From contig NW_027043819.1 in NCBI RefSeq assembly GCF_037102585.1, positions 1,550,001-1,614,000 on the forward strand: DNA of 64,000 nt. The letters run 5' to 3'. Made by a program: the position numbers and the translations under genes. Origin of the DNA: Saccharomycopsis crataegensis (lineage: Eukaryota > Ascomycota > Saccharomycetes > Ascoideales > Saccharomycopsidaceae). This document shows positions 10,744 to 21,100 of this stretch, one piece after another. Each line of letters begins with the position of its first letter. Within the stretch, counting starts at the first letter, position 1. Below the pieces are notes generated by a model. That model was not told the DNA's origin. It saw only the letters and a program-made list of their open reading frames with translations, and searched no databases.

Positions 10744-12006
10744 TCATTGTATCACAATATCAGTATGTTGTTGTTGGTTGAACTGCGATTGGGCAACCCC
10801 AATCTCGTTGTTATCCATTTGGAAATGAACATACGCACTTTGCAAGAATGCCGAACCAAGCTCAAAATAATCAGAAGTCGACTGCTCGAGCCCAAAAACA
10901 CATGTCTCATAGTTCTTGTTGGTTACCAAAGGAGTAGCGTTTATAACGACGTTATTGAAGGGAACGGTAATCGTGGTATTTCCCCCGAATATGAATTCAA
11001 AATCCGGCCCGGTAGCATCACAAGCAATAACGTACGAATCATAAAATGGATCGTAAGTACCGTACTTGTTACCAATGTTTTCAAATACTGCTTTTGGAAC
11101 CGCAATTCTTTTGTTGGCGGATGTGATTTTCGCAGGATACTTTTGTCCCGTTAACTGAGTGTTGTTGAAGCGAATACCATCGAGATCAAAGTACATTGAT
11201 GAGCCGTATTCCCCAAGCCCTGATCTGTGGGTCAATGGCAAATATGTTAAACTGTCGCCTGCGAACTTAGTTTTATCAATTCCACCAATGATCATTTCCC
11301 CACCAGAAGTATCAGATTTGCTTTCCAAAAAGATTGAGTACGACAGCTTTTCAATCAATGAGTTGGATTTCATGATATTTAAGAGATTGGTATAAGAAAA
11401 TGACGAAGCTCCCAAAGATTGACTCGATTCACTGCTCTGAGGGCCCATCCCAAGCACGCTATACTCAAGATCACTCTCTGTAGCAAGGGCAAGCATCGTA
11501 CTATCAACTAGATGGAACGTCCCGTTGTTGTCCATGATCTGGAAAGTGTCATATCCCCAAGAACCGGTTGCAGAAAGCTCATCTTTGGTAAGTTTTGTGT
11601 CGAACTTTCCTGGAACCTTGACTAAACTTTTGGAGTACTTGGTATTGAATTTGGTGAGTTTCGGGATGAATGATGTCGAGGATCTGATCACCACATCACC
11701 ACTGTCGGTATCGAGAATCAATGGCATCTTTCTTCCGTGGGATCCCACCTTGGCTTCGGCTAAAAAATAATTCCCGCTTTGAAATAATGGTACTTGAATA
11801 TACCCGACGTTGGTACCATCGTCCAGCAGCAGCCTTTTGTGCACCATGGTGGTAAAATCGACCGGTTGATAGCTCATGGTTTGTTCAATTGTCAATTCAG
11901 TTCGATTACTCACTTGCACACCATGTACTGCTGGTAAAGGCATTGCAATGACATTAGCTAAGAGTGTGGAGACCACTGCTAACAAAATTTGGTTGGAAAA
12001 AAGCAT
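10744..12006 (-). CDS. Yapsin/candidapepsin-like aspartyl-protease fold, probably catalytically inactive
   Basis: The start chosen is ATG 12006, which gives a signal peptide (MLFSNQILLAVVSTLLANVIA) and 420 residues. The open frame runs further to a TTG but that part is not signal-like. Pepsin-family landmarks are present: LPLILDTDSGDVVIRSS at the first active site, YSVLGMGPQ, GGEMIIGGIDKTKFAGDSLTYLPL, and a C-terminal YFELGSAFLQSAYVHFQMDN. The first motif is DTD instead of DTG. The second, normally D-[ST]-G before VPK..F, reads AKITSANKRIAVPKAVFENI and has no Asp. Proteolysis by the usual two-Asp mechanism therefore seems unlikely. Location should be secreted or cell surface; no GPI tail is obvious. 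A non-catalytic wall or binding role is inference. Confidence 0.8.
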   Translation of the reverse strand: MLFSNQILLAVVSTLLANVIAMPLPAVHGVQVSNRTELTIEQTMSYQPVDFTTMVHKRLLLDDGTNVGYIQVPLFQSGNYFLAEAKVGSHGRKMPLILDTDSGDVVIRSSTSFIPKLTKFNTKYSKSLVKVPGKFDTKLTKDELSATGSWGYDTFQIMDNNGTFHLVDSTMLALATESDLEYSVLGMGPQSSESSQSLGASSFSYTNLLNIMKSNSLIEKLSYSIFLESKSDTSGGEMIIGGIDKTKFAGDSLTYLPLTHRSGLGEYGSSMYFDLDGIRFNNTQLTGQKYPAKITSANKRIAVPKAVFENIGNKYGTYDPFYDSYVIACDATGPDFEFIFGGNTTITVPFNNVVINATPLVTNKNYETCVFGLEQSTSDYFELGSAFLQSAYVHFQMDNNEIGVAQSQFNQQQHTDIVIQ

Positions 12007-12345
12007 CTTTTTTTGCAAAAAAATTTGGGGTAACGCAAAATATCTTAATCTTTTTTTTTTCTGTCTCTTCAAATGGGATTATATTGTTCCATTTATTTGT
12101 TTTGCAAATATATAATTAACTGCATGTGGTCCGTAATTTGCCATGTTGGGGCTGACATTGTGCGCAAAATGCGCCGCATCCATTTCCATGGTGGGGAATT
12201 TGAATGGAGAGATGTCACCACTAATACCATTTATCCCCAATCAATATTATTGAGGATAAATTTAGAAGCAATGTTACTATTATATAATAGTAATTATAAA
12301 AAAATATAGACCAACAATTTGGTATTTTTTGGGAAAAAAAATATC
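12007..12345. other. Upstream region of the protease-like gene
   Basis: No gene is seen. The stretch is AT-rich leader and promoter sequence between the protease-like start and the tRNA 3' end. A T/A-rich segment next to the tRNA (12321-12340) may hold its Pol III terminator. Confidence 0.5.
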
Positions 12346-12419
12346 CACCGAACCTGGGACTCGAACCCAGAATCTCCTGATTAGAAGTCAGACGCCCTAA
12401 CCAATTAGGCTAGCCCGGC
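12346..12419 (-). tRNA. tRNA-Arg (anticodon UCU)
   Basis: A 74-nt cloverleaf folds on the minus strand. The acceptor GCCGGGC pairs with GTTCGGT (with G-U pairs). The D-arm GCCT pairs with GGGC around AATTGGTTA, the anticodon stem TCTGA/TCAGG holds loop CTTCTAA (anticodon TCT, reading AGA), and the T-arm CTGGG/CCCAG holds loop TTCGAGT. The discriminator is G, no intron is present, and CCA is not encoded. Internal A and B boxes are intact. Confidence 0.97.
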
Positions 12420-13352
12420 TTTGTTGATTATTCAATGTTAAAAACAAATGCGCCAAAATAAACATTTAAGTACCGGCATTTTGGTATATAAAACCAAAAG
12501 ATCCGCCATGCTGGTATATAAAGTTGATAGCGATCCTCCAAACTGGTATATTCACATCATCCAAATCATGTTAGAGCTCTAACGAAGGTGAGACTAGGCG
12601 ATTAAGTGGGTTGATATCTTGTATATCATATTAAAATCACAATTACTTATTTTAGGGCTTAAAACTGTTGGATCACAACTGTTTTGATCTCTGTTAGGAA
12701 AGTTCATTATATGAGCATTGGACTTTATTGTTCAAATGATCGTTAATTAATTCCAAATACTTTTTAAAGAATTAGGCAAAGGCCCTCCCGCTACATAATT
12801 CAGTAATTGCTTACGAAAAAAGGTGATTATTAAACCAGATGTGGAGAATTATAATTAACTTTCCTGTGTATATTCAAATAGCGAAGAGAGTTGATCTTGT
12901 TCGTCAACAGAGAAATCTAACTATATCAGAGAAAATTCCAATGATTTTTAGCAATGTCCCAGTTTACCGTTGTCCTCTATTTCTCTTGTCATTATTATGT
13001 CCCTATCACTGCTATTTTCTATGCGGCATCTGATTCCTACAATTCTCCTCCTCATTATATGGATAGATTTTTCCAAAAGCATAGCGAAAAAAGCACTTAT
13101 TGAAGGATAATATATAACAACCTGAACTATCCAAACCCATATTACAGAAAAATAATAATCTTAATATAACCACCCGTAATCTGGCATAAATGTACTATAG
13201 TAAAAAGAATTCCGGATCATCCGCACGTGACGGTACATGTCAATTTTGTGATGTGATTTGAATGGCGTTTTTTCTTTGTTCCGTACAACACAGGAATCAG
13301 TCTCATCAGCACTTGTGCACTCAGTATTGGAAGAATAAGATACTCGCATAGG
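12420..13352. other. Intergenic region upstream of tRNA-Arg and HEL1
   Basis: No convincing gene is seen. Just upstream of the tRNA are three decayed copies of a roughly 31-bp unit starting TGGTATAT (about 12480-12555) and a perfect 14-bp palindrome GTTAGAGCTCTAAC at 12570-12583. A GTCACGTG E-box (read on the minus strand, about 13223-13230) lies about 125 bp upstream of the HEL1 ATG. Confidence 0.5.
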
Positions 13353-15365
13353 ATGTCTGGCGACGTAACTGACGAAGAATACGATTTCGATGATGAAATC
13401 TCGTTTGAATACGAAGATGACGATGATATGTTTGAAATGGAAGATGCGGAAAATGAGAATATGTTCTCCAAAGCAAGCACCGCCGATGAGAAGTCTCCTT
13501 CTAATCTGAACTCTGCCGGAGTTGTTGGTATGACCAGCAGTAAGGACTCTGCCTTATTCTCAATTTCTAACAATGACAATATTAAGAGAGACTTGTACTC
13601 CTACAACTGTTTTACTACCCTCCAGTTTTTCCAAAAAGTATTGGTGGGCCAAGCCAAAGATATCTCTCAAATTTTGAATTTATCAGTCAATCAGGTGCTA
13701 TATCTATTACTATATTTCAATTGGAATTCAGAAAAGCTCATGGAAAAATATATGGATCAATATGATAAGTTATTGGTGGAAACAGGAATCACAAAGTTTA
13801 ATGAAGATAAGAACCAGAATCCAAATGACACCCTTGGTGTTTTGCGATACCAGAAAGATGATTGGTATTGTCCAGTTTGTTGTGAGGATGCAGTTACCGG
13901 GGAGAAGCAGTTTTCATTACGATGCGGTCATTCCTTTTGTGAAAAGTGCTATCAACGATATGTTACTGGGGAAATTTTAAAGGGAACCTTAGTTCGATGC
14001 CCCGAATATAAATGTCCAGTGGCATTGCAACTTGAAGATTTTGATACTTTGTTCCATGAAAACCCCAATGTTTTGAGAGATAAGATGCCTCTGAAGCAAA
14101 AAAAATCAAAGCAAAAGACTAACAAAAAAAAGAGAAAATTGAGACGCTTTCATCCAGTATCATTCGGTGTTTTTGTTGGCGATCATACTGATTCTGAAGA
14201 TTCGAATTCTTCCGATGAGGACGAAAATGACAATACTTCAAACCGCTCAGAAGACGATAGAGATCAAGGGATGGTTGAGAATAACTTCTATGAGGAAGAT
14301 GATGAAAGTGACAGAGAGGGATTTATCGAACTTGTGAAGGAACAAAGCAATATACTAAATTATTCTGTTAAAGTGGATTACATAAAACAGATAGCGAAGA
14401 AATACATTGAAGCACACAAGAATCTACATTGGTGCCCGGCTCCAGATTGCCCCGCATTGATTCAAGTGAATGATTATATTCCAAGCAAAGAGGAATTGGC
14501 AACCAAAATCACCCATTTGCCCATTGTTTCATGTTTACAAAGTCATACATTTTGCCTCAATTGTAATTATGAAAATCATTATCCAGTGCCCTGCAGTGTC
14601 GTTGAAAGATGGGTACAGAAGTGCTCTAATGATTCGGAAACCGCCAATTGGATTAATCTTAACACTAAACAATGTACAAAGTGTGAGAATCCAATTGAGA
14701 AGAATGGTGGATGCAACCATATGACATGCAGTAAATGTGGGTTTGAATTTTGCTGGATTTGTTCGGGTCCTTGGAAGTCTCATGGTAGTCAATATTATAG
14801 CTGTAACAGATTCGATGACGCTGAGTCTGTTCAGGCAAGAGACAAGAACAATAATCTTAAGAAAAACTATAAAAAATACTTGCACTTTTTCGACAGATTT
14901 CAGGCCCATCAAGTCTCTATTAACAAAGATTGCAAAGTTTATGAGAAAATCTCTGATAAAATCAAGTCTCTACAAAAAAGCCAGGGAATCAGTTGGATGG
15001 AAGGTCAATTTTTGAAGAATTCTATCTCAACTTTGGTCAAGGCAAGATCAACATTGCAATGGTCGTATGTGTTTTCTTATTATTTGAAGGATAATAAGAC
15101 CAATTCTGCGTTAATCTTTGAAGAAAACCAAACGAGTTTGAGCAATGCCGTTGAAGATTTGTCTCAACTATTCAATATTCGAAATGCCCAAAAAATCATT
15201 GCCCAAAGAGTTCAATTCATTCAGAAACAACGGTTCTGTGTATCGAGACAGTTGAGTTTAATTAGCTGTGTTGAAGAAGGGCTATCAAATGGTTCTTTTG
15301 CTTTTGATGTCAACATTGATGATGACAATATTTCCCAAGTTAAGAGGAAAAAAGACAAGAAGTAA
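13353..15365 (+). CDS. HEL1: Ariadne-type RBR E3 ubiquitin ligase (Hel1-like)
   Basis: This is a 670-residue protein. An acidic N-terminus is followed by a helical UBA-like region (about 85-150). RING1 starts near residue 170 (WYCPVCCEDAVTGEKQFSLR, then CGHSFCEKCYQRY). The IBR zinc-binding region is at about 352-425 and RING2 at about 430-490 (QCTKCENPIEKNGGCNHMTC), whose GGCNHM carries the expected catalytic Cys. A helical Ariadne domain follows to about 630. RBR ligases take ubiquitin from E2 onto that Cys before transfer to substrate; yeast Hel1 acts on excess histones. Between RING1 and IBR lies an extra basic-then-acidic insert of about 90-110 residues (KKKRKLRRF, later SEDSNSSDEDEN) that makes the protein longer than S. 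cerevisiae Hel1 (about 551). Orthology is inferred from domain order. Confidence 0.85.
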   Translation: MSGDVTDEEYDFDDEISFEYEDDDDMFEMEDAENENMFSKASTADEKSPSNLNSAGVVGMTSSKDSALFSISNNDNIKRDLYSYNCFTTLQFFQKVLVGQAKDISQILNLSVNQVLYLLLYFNWNSEKLMEKYMDQYDKLLVETGITKFNEDKNQNPNDTLGVLRYQKDDWYCPVCCEDAVTGEKQFSLRCGHSFCEKCYQRYVTGEILKGTLVRCPEYKCPVALQLEDFDTLFHENPNVLRDKMPLKQKKSKQKTNKKKRKLRRFHPVSFGVFVGDHTDSEDSNSSDEDENDNTSNRSEDDRDQGMVENNFYEEDDESDREGFIELVKEQSNILNYSVKVDYIKQIAKKYIEAHKNLHWCPAPDCPALIQVNDYIPSKEELATKITHLPIVSCLQSHTFCLNCNYENHYPVPCSVVERWVQKCSNDSETANWINLNTKQCTKCENPIEKNGGCNHMTCSKCGFEFCWICSGPWKSHGSQYYSCNRFDDAESVQARDKNNNLKKNYKKYLHFFDRFQAHQVSINKDCKVYEKISDKIKSLQKSQGISWMEGQFLKNSISTLVKARSTLQWSYVFSYYLKDNKTNSALIFEENQTSLSNAVEDLSQLFNIRNAQKIIAQRVQFIQKQRFCVSRQLSLISCVEEGLSNGSFAFDVNIDDDNISQVKRKKDKK

Positions 15366-15737
15366 CATCGCTGAATTCCCTCCCCCTTCCTTCTTTCTCC
15401 CTGTACAGTACGTAATATGAGTTTTTTTTTCGTTCCTATTTCTATGATACCGATGATGATTAGTTTTGATGTTTCAATATATGTCTATAATATATGTATC
15501 AATGTACTATTTTATTCTGCTGCACCTTTTTATCAGTATCTATTTTTTTTTTTTTAAAAAGAATAAGACATTTAGCTTTTATTGCTTTAATAATAATATA
15601 CACCAGCCAGTGAGGAAAAAAAAAAAAAGAAAAAGTTAGACATTACAAAGTGACACAATAATATATATATATATAAAAAAAAAAAAAAAGAAAAAAATTG
15701 AATAACAAACACCATTAAAGTTGAACGCGCAAGCAGA
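15366..15737. other. Convergent 3' region between HEL1 and ARP4
   Basis: No gene is seen. It is pyrimidine- and A/T-rich with TATATA runs (about 15661-15675) and several poly-A/poly-T tracts, as expected for two converging 3' ends. Confidence 0.7.
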
Positions 15738-17306
15738 TTATCTGAAACGTTCAGTGATTAATCTTTCACCACCAACTTCTTCATACTCTTGCTTACTAAC
15801 CCATAATTGATGGAAAATACCCAAACTCGACAATATACTACCACCAATCCAATTTTGATATTTTCTCTCGCTGGTATTACCACTAGCGTGGATTCTAATC
15901 TTCAATCCTGGATTGGTGTCGCCCAAGTCTTTGAAGAGTCGATCAGTGAGCCCTGGCACTAATGATGTTGCTCCAGTGACAACAATGTTATGGGCCACTT
16001 GTTGACGGATATCAACATCAAGAGCAGAGATAGTTTTGTTGATAAGACTAGAAAGACCAGCAACCTTAGCATTTTTTGAGGCAGCACTGGAGTTCGAAGG
16101 TTTATTGTTATTATTGGTGCCTGTACCATCGGAGGCCACGGGGCCGCCCTCAGAATACTCTGCAGTGTCTTCCTTCTTTTTACCACGTTTCAAAGGAACG
16201 TAATCGTTATTGATGTCTAACTCGTCCAATTCACCGTTTTCACCGGTGGACCAGTCGAAATCATCATCGTGATGGTACTCAGGGTGTTTTTTCCAGAAAT
16301 TGATAAAATTGGTTGGCTCAAATAAAGAATTGGCAATGTTGTAGCGCTCGTCACCAAACTCTACTTGTAAACCATTTGGCAACTCAAAATATCTCGACTG
16401 GTAGTCGAATTTCGACGAGTCAGAAATAGGAGTTTCCGGAACCACAATCAATGACTCTTTCATCTCGTTATAAATTCTTTGATTTTCAAATTCTTTGAAT
16501 GATTCTGTGATATTTTCTGGCACTAAGCTACTGGTTTGGAATTGTGGCTCCACTTTTTGCTTGGCTTGTAATTGCTCTAATGAATATTTCGTAAAGGTTC
16601 TAGAGTTAATTTGGAATCTAGGAATCAAATCAATTCCTCGCTGCATAAATGAGCATCTTAATTGTGCATCCAAAAATCCCCCACCGTAATGAGTTTTCAT
16701 GGTGTTTTTACTCAAACACATACCATCAAGAACCGGGGTGACACTAGTGACGTTGTGACCGATATCCACAATCAAAGAGTTTGGCCTACCGGCAGCAAAC
16801 GCGGTACAGGATGGTGCTTTACCCAAATAAAAACCCGGGGTTTTGAAAAATTCCAAAAACACTTCTAAAGACTTGAGTTTATTAACTTTGGTATTCCACA
16901 CTGGTTCGGTCATGAATACTGGTTGTTCTTCAATGTCGGCGTTTAAGTTATTGAACAAGTAATCGAACATTTCAATGGCTGCGTCCCAATCCTCAATTAT
17001 CTCGTCGTGTATGATCGGTTTGATTTGGGTTTGTGATCGAGGCACATGTATCGATTCATCACCAAAATATGTGTATTCTCTTCTTTTGTAGTTGGTTTTG
17101 TAGGTGATACTCGCATAATCGAGAGCGGTGTCCTCTACCAAATCTCCTTTCTTTTGTTCATTGTACCCGTAATAAGACGGAATTACGTATCTTGGTGAGT
17201 CTTCTCCAGCATAACCAGCCCTGGTGGAAAAAGATCCAGCATCCAAGACCACGGCACCAACTTCATCACCACCATAAACCTGAGGGGCATTCGTAGTAGC
17301 CGACAT
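15738..17306 (-). CDS. ARP4: Actin-related protein Arp4
   Basis: This is a 522-residue protein starting at ATG 17306. Actin-fold motifs are clear: VVLDAGSFSTRAGYAGEDSP (phosphate 1 and N-terminal strand), SLIVDIGHNVTSVTPVLDGM (phosphate 2), and NIVVTGATSLVPGLTDRLF with YQNWIGGSILSSLGIFHQLW near the C-terminus. Arp4 is the nuclear actin-related subunit shared by NuA4, INO80 and SWR1, where it pairs with actin and binds chromatin. An acidic/Asn-Ser-rich insert (about residues 345-405, including GTNNNNKPSN) interrupts the fold, as is usual for this subfamily. Length is slightly above S. cerevisiae Arp4 (489). It converges with HEL1. Confidence 0.9.
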   Translation of the reverse strand: MSATTNAPQVYGGDEVGAVVLDAGSFSTRAGYAGEDSPRYVIPSYYGYNEQKKGDLVEDTALDYASITYKTNYKRREYTYFGDESIHVPRSQTQIKPIIHDEIIEDWDAAIEMFDYLFNNLNADIEEQPVFMTEPVWNTKVNKLKSLEVFLEFFKTPGFYLGKAPSCTAFAAGRPNSLIVDIGHNVTSVTPVLDGMCLSKNTMKTHYGGGFLDAQLRCSFMQRGIDLIPRFQINSRTFTKYSLEQLQAKQKVEPQFQTSSLVPENITESFKEFENQRIYNEMKESLIVVPETPISDSSKFDYQSRYFELPNGLQVEFGDERYNIANSLFEPTNFINFWKKHPEYHHDDDFDWSTGENGELDELDINNDYVPLKRGKKKEDTAEYSEGGPVASDGTGTNNNNKPSNSSAASKNAKVAGLSSLINKTISALDVDIRQQVAHNIVVTGATSLVPGLTDRLFKDLGDTNPGLKIRIHASGNTSERKYQNWIGGSILSSLGIFHQLWVSKQEYEEVGGERLITERFR

Positions 17307-18118
17307 GTGTTTATTAACGTTATTTATTTGTTCCGATCAAATACTCCTGACCTTCTGATAGACCTGGGTTGAATATCACGGTGCTTTGTTTGTATAATGC
17401 CCGAAAATTTGCCCTTCGTGATTGTTTTTGGTGGTGAGAGCTTCCGTGCCGGTGTTACATAACCTGCATAGAAATTTCAACAACATGTAAACAAATAGGT
17501 TAGGTGATTCAAAAGATGCTATACAATGGGAATACTTCACTTAAAAGACATGACAATTCCCAATCGATACAATGGAGTAGGCTTAAAATCCACTGAACTA
17601 TTTTCAAGGCAGATTGGAGGACCCTATAGCGTTGAAAAGCAATATTCTGAGTTTATCCTCAGATTGTAGATAATAGCCCCACATGACTTCTCTCAGAAGA
17701 AAACTTTAGACGTCATTGAAAAGACGAAACGTTCAAATTAAAGTAAAACCATAATAAAGGCGAATGAAGGCGAAAAAAATATGAAATGAAATGAAACAAA
17801 CAACAAAAACAAAAACAAGGATATTTCTGAGCAATGCAAGAAAATGTCAAAATAATGTGTGACTTTAAAAATAAAACAACGAATCAAAGTTCACAAAACA
17901 AACTCTAGAAAAATAAATCATTATAGGAAGTAAATCATTAAAAAAAAAAAAAGCAAGCTATAGTGCAAAAAATCGAAAAACGCAACGAGATAAAGAAAAA
18001 ATGCATAAATATAATACCACAATAGAACGAGCGAGATGAAATGGAAAGATTAAGCAGCATCGAATATTTTGAAAATAAAAAAATAGATTAGAAAAAAAAA
18101 AAGTATGATAGAGCTGTG
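17307..18118. other. Upstream region of ARP4 and 3' flank of the 1837-residue gene
   Basis: No convincing gene is seen. The right two-thirds is markedly A-rich with short AAAC and AAAT runs. The left part presumably contains the ARP4 promoter. Confidence 0.5.
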
Positions 18119-21100
18119 TCACTTCTTTGACAATTTTTCAATTATGTTGAAGAATTTCTCCGCTTCTTGATATTTCTCTGTCGAAGTTAAACTGGATCTA
18201 GAAGATTGGCAAAAATTAGGAGGAACAAACTCACCAGATATATTGTACGAGCCGAATTTGCTCTCATCCCCAGTATCCGGAATCAATGTTTCAGCAATGG
18301 AATCTATACGCAATTCAGGGTGTCTTTGTGGAGTGCTCCCGCCTTCATCAATATGGCCTGCGGCATTAAATGGGTCAAAGGATTCCATAACAACACTTTT
18401 ATTAGGGCCAGCTAACAATTTAGATGCATCTTCATCCTCTTCATCACCTGAATTAGCGTGAAACATATTTATATTTGGTGATATATCACCAGAATTGTCT
18501 GGAAAATTCTTACCGTCATTTCCGATAAGTGCCATTGGATCAACACTATCATCAATATCATTAAATGATTTCTTCAAGCCAGAACCAACAGTAACTGATT
18601 CATTTGGTGACACTGGTCCAATATTCAAAGGCTTCAGATGACCATCAGAAATATCAGTATGCCTAGATTGTTTGTTTTGAAATGAAAAGTTATCAAATTT
18701 GGAACCGGCGGCACGGTCAAACATTACCAGGGATTGTGATACTGGGGCGGAAATAGGCACTCTTCCAGGCCATTCTTGATTTACCACAGCAGAATGGCTT
18801 CTATTTTTATTGTTTTTTGAACTTTTTTGATTAGAACTGAAAGTACTAACAGAGACAAAACTGTTGCTTCGAAATGCTAGAAAACTTTTAGTTTTACTGA
18901 CAATCTGCGATGATCTGGAACTGAAACTGCCCAAATTGCTTCTCAGCTTGGAAACATTTTCTTCTGTCAGATATACTTCAATTTCTTTGCTATCAGTTAT
19001 AGAATTATCACTCTCTTTCTTTGAAGAATGAATTACTTCCTCGGTAGCAGCATACCCATGCAGCAGATCTTTGATAAACTCATTTTCATCGTCCGATACA
19101 GCATAAAAATCTAAATCATGGGACTCAAAAATATTATCAATGTTATTCGCAGCTGAATCCTTTTCAGCGTCCATATTTACCCCCTTGAGATTGGAATTCA
19201 GAGATACAGAGGATTGCCTCAACTTGATGGCTGAGATTGCAGAATTATAATGTTCTTTCTGGAGTCTAGATGATCCAATTTGTGGAAATTCTTTCTTCCT
19301 GCTTTTGCTAATAGCGTGTAAGTATTCAGTAACAATCCTTAGTTCTTCTTCATTCACGTCAATTATATGATTATTTTGGAAAAACATGAATATTAGATAA
19401 AATAAATCATTTCCCAAAAAGATAAATAGAAACTTTTGAAGACTTTTTAAATTTTGGAACTTCAAGAAAAAGTCATTAATTGTGGAGGATTTTTTTGTCA
19501 AATCATCAATATTCGAAATCATACTAACTCGTTGAGAAGAGAATCCTGTCTTTGGTGACGCGAATGTGTTAGTATTATGGAGTGAAGCCCCGTGTAAGCC
19601 GAAATTTGTGTCGATCTTGGAGATTTCCGAATATTCATCTATATTTCCCAGAAAAGTCCCTGATTTTGCAAATGAATGCTTATCAGACAAATTGAAATCC
19701 AATTTTTGATTCTTTGCAAGCTTTTGCTCTTCCTTCATTGAGTTTTGATTCAATTTGTTCGGCAAATCTGTATGTTCCGTTATCAAATTAAAATAAATTT
19801 GAATTATCATCATCTTGATTGATGTGTTAACAAATGGGTTCTTGCAGCATTTCATTAACGGTTTATAACAATTACTTTCGTCCAACAACATTTTTTGGTG
19901 TGCTTTCAAAGAATCTTCAAATTCATCCCCATCAGTAGAGGGAGAAACTCCAGTAGAAATTAATTCAGAGTTGTTCAATAACGTTTTGTTTGGGTCCTCA
20001 ACAGAGCACGCCAAAATCAACAATAGCTCACGTAATTCAATTTTCGACTGCTTCATCTTGGAAAGGGGTGCTTTCTTAACCTTTTCATTCGATATATCAG
20101 AAGGATCAGAGAGAGCAAAAGAAGACGGAACTTTCAAGTGAATAAAACCAGGTTCTTTTGGTAAAGAATTAGAATTTCTAACAAACTGATGGTTCTTTGG
20201 CAGTCGAATACGATCAGTAGCGGAAGCCCCCTCTGTAATATACACATCTTCACCATTCGCTTGCCCAGAAATTAAATGCAGAACATGAGAAGATGGAGGA
20301 AGGGGTGGTGGCGGAGGCAGGCGAGGTGAAGGAGATACCAGTGCTGCGTATTTACTGTACAAATTCAGAAAGGATTTTCTAGGGCTTAACCCAAATTTTT
20401 TGAACGGCGTAGGACCTCCAGTTAGCGTTTTGTGTCCCCCTGAGTAAGTCGCACTTTTTTTTCTCCCTTCTAAATCCCTTCTAGGACCTTTTTCCGTGTC
20501 TTGGATATCAGTAATTTCCTCCTTCTCATTAGTAAAACATATACCAGAATTTTTATTCATGAAAACAGCATTATCAGATAATAAGTTTGCATTCGGAGTG
20601 GTCGGTTGATTCAAAGCTTCATTTCCCCTATCAACTCTCGATATTTTTCTCCCAGAGCTTATGGATGATGAAAAAGTCTCAATTTGCTCACTCTGCCTTC
20701 TATCGCTCACATTACTGACCAAAATTTTAGTTTGTATGGACCGCAAAATCCCAGTTGATTTTGATTTTCTCAAATTGGGTAGTTTTTGATGTGGCATGTT
20801 TGATGATGAGACCGGAGTATCCCTTAGACTTGGTGGAATTGATTTATTGTAGTCGAACATTGAGAAATGATTTTGAGAAGTATCAAAATTGTCATTGTTG
20901 CTGTCACTGTGACTGTGGCTATGTCCATGTCGATTCACATTTTGGCTGTGTTCATAATTCGGTCTTTGAGAACACTTTTGAGTGGCTGAATAATCCAGTA
21001 AAGTTGTCTTTTTGGGTGGCCTTGAAGAAGATTTCATAATTATATTCCTAATAACATGCACAGGCTTATTAAGTCTATGATCCTTCACACTTTCACTAAA

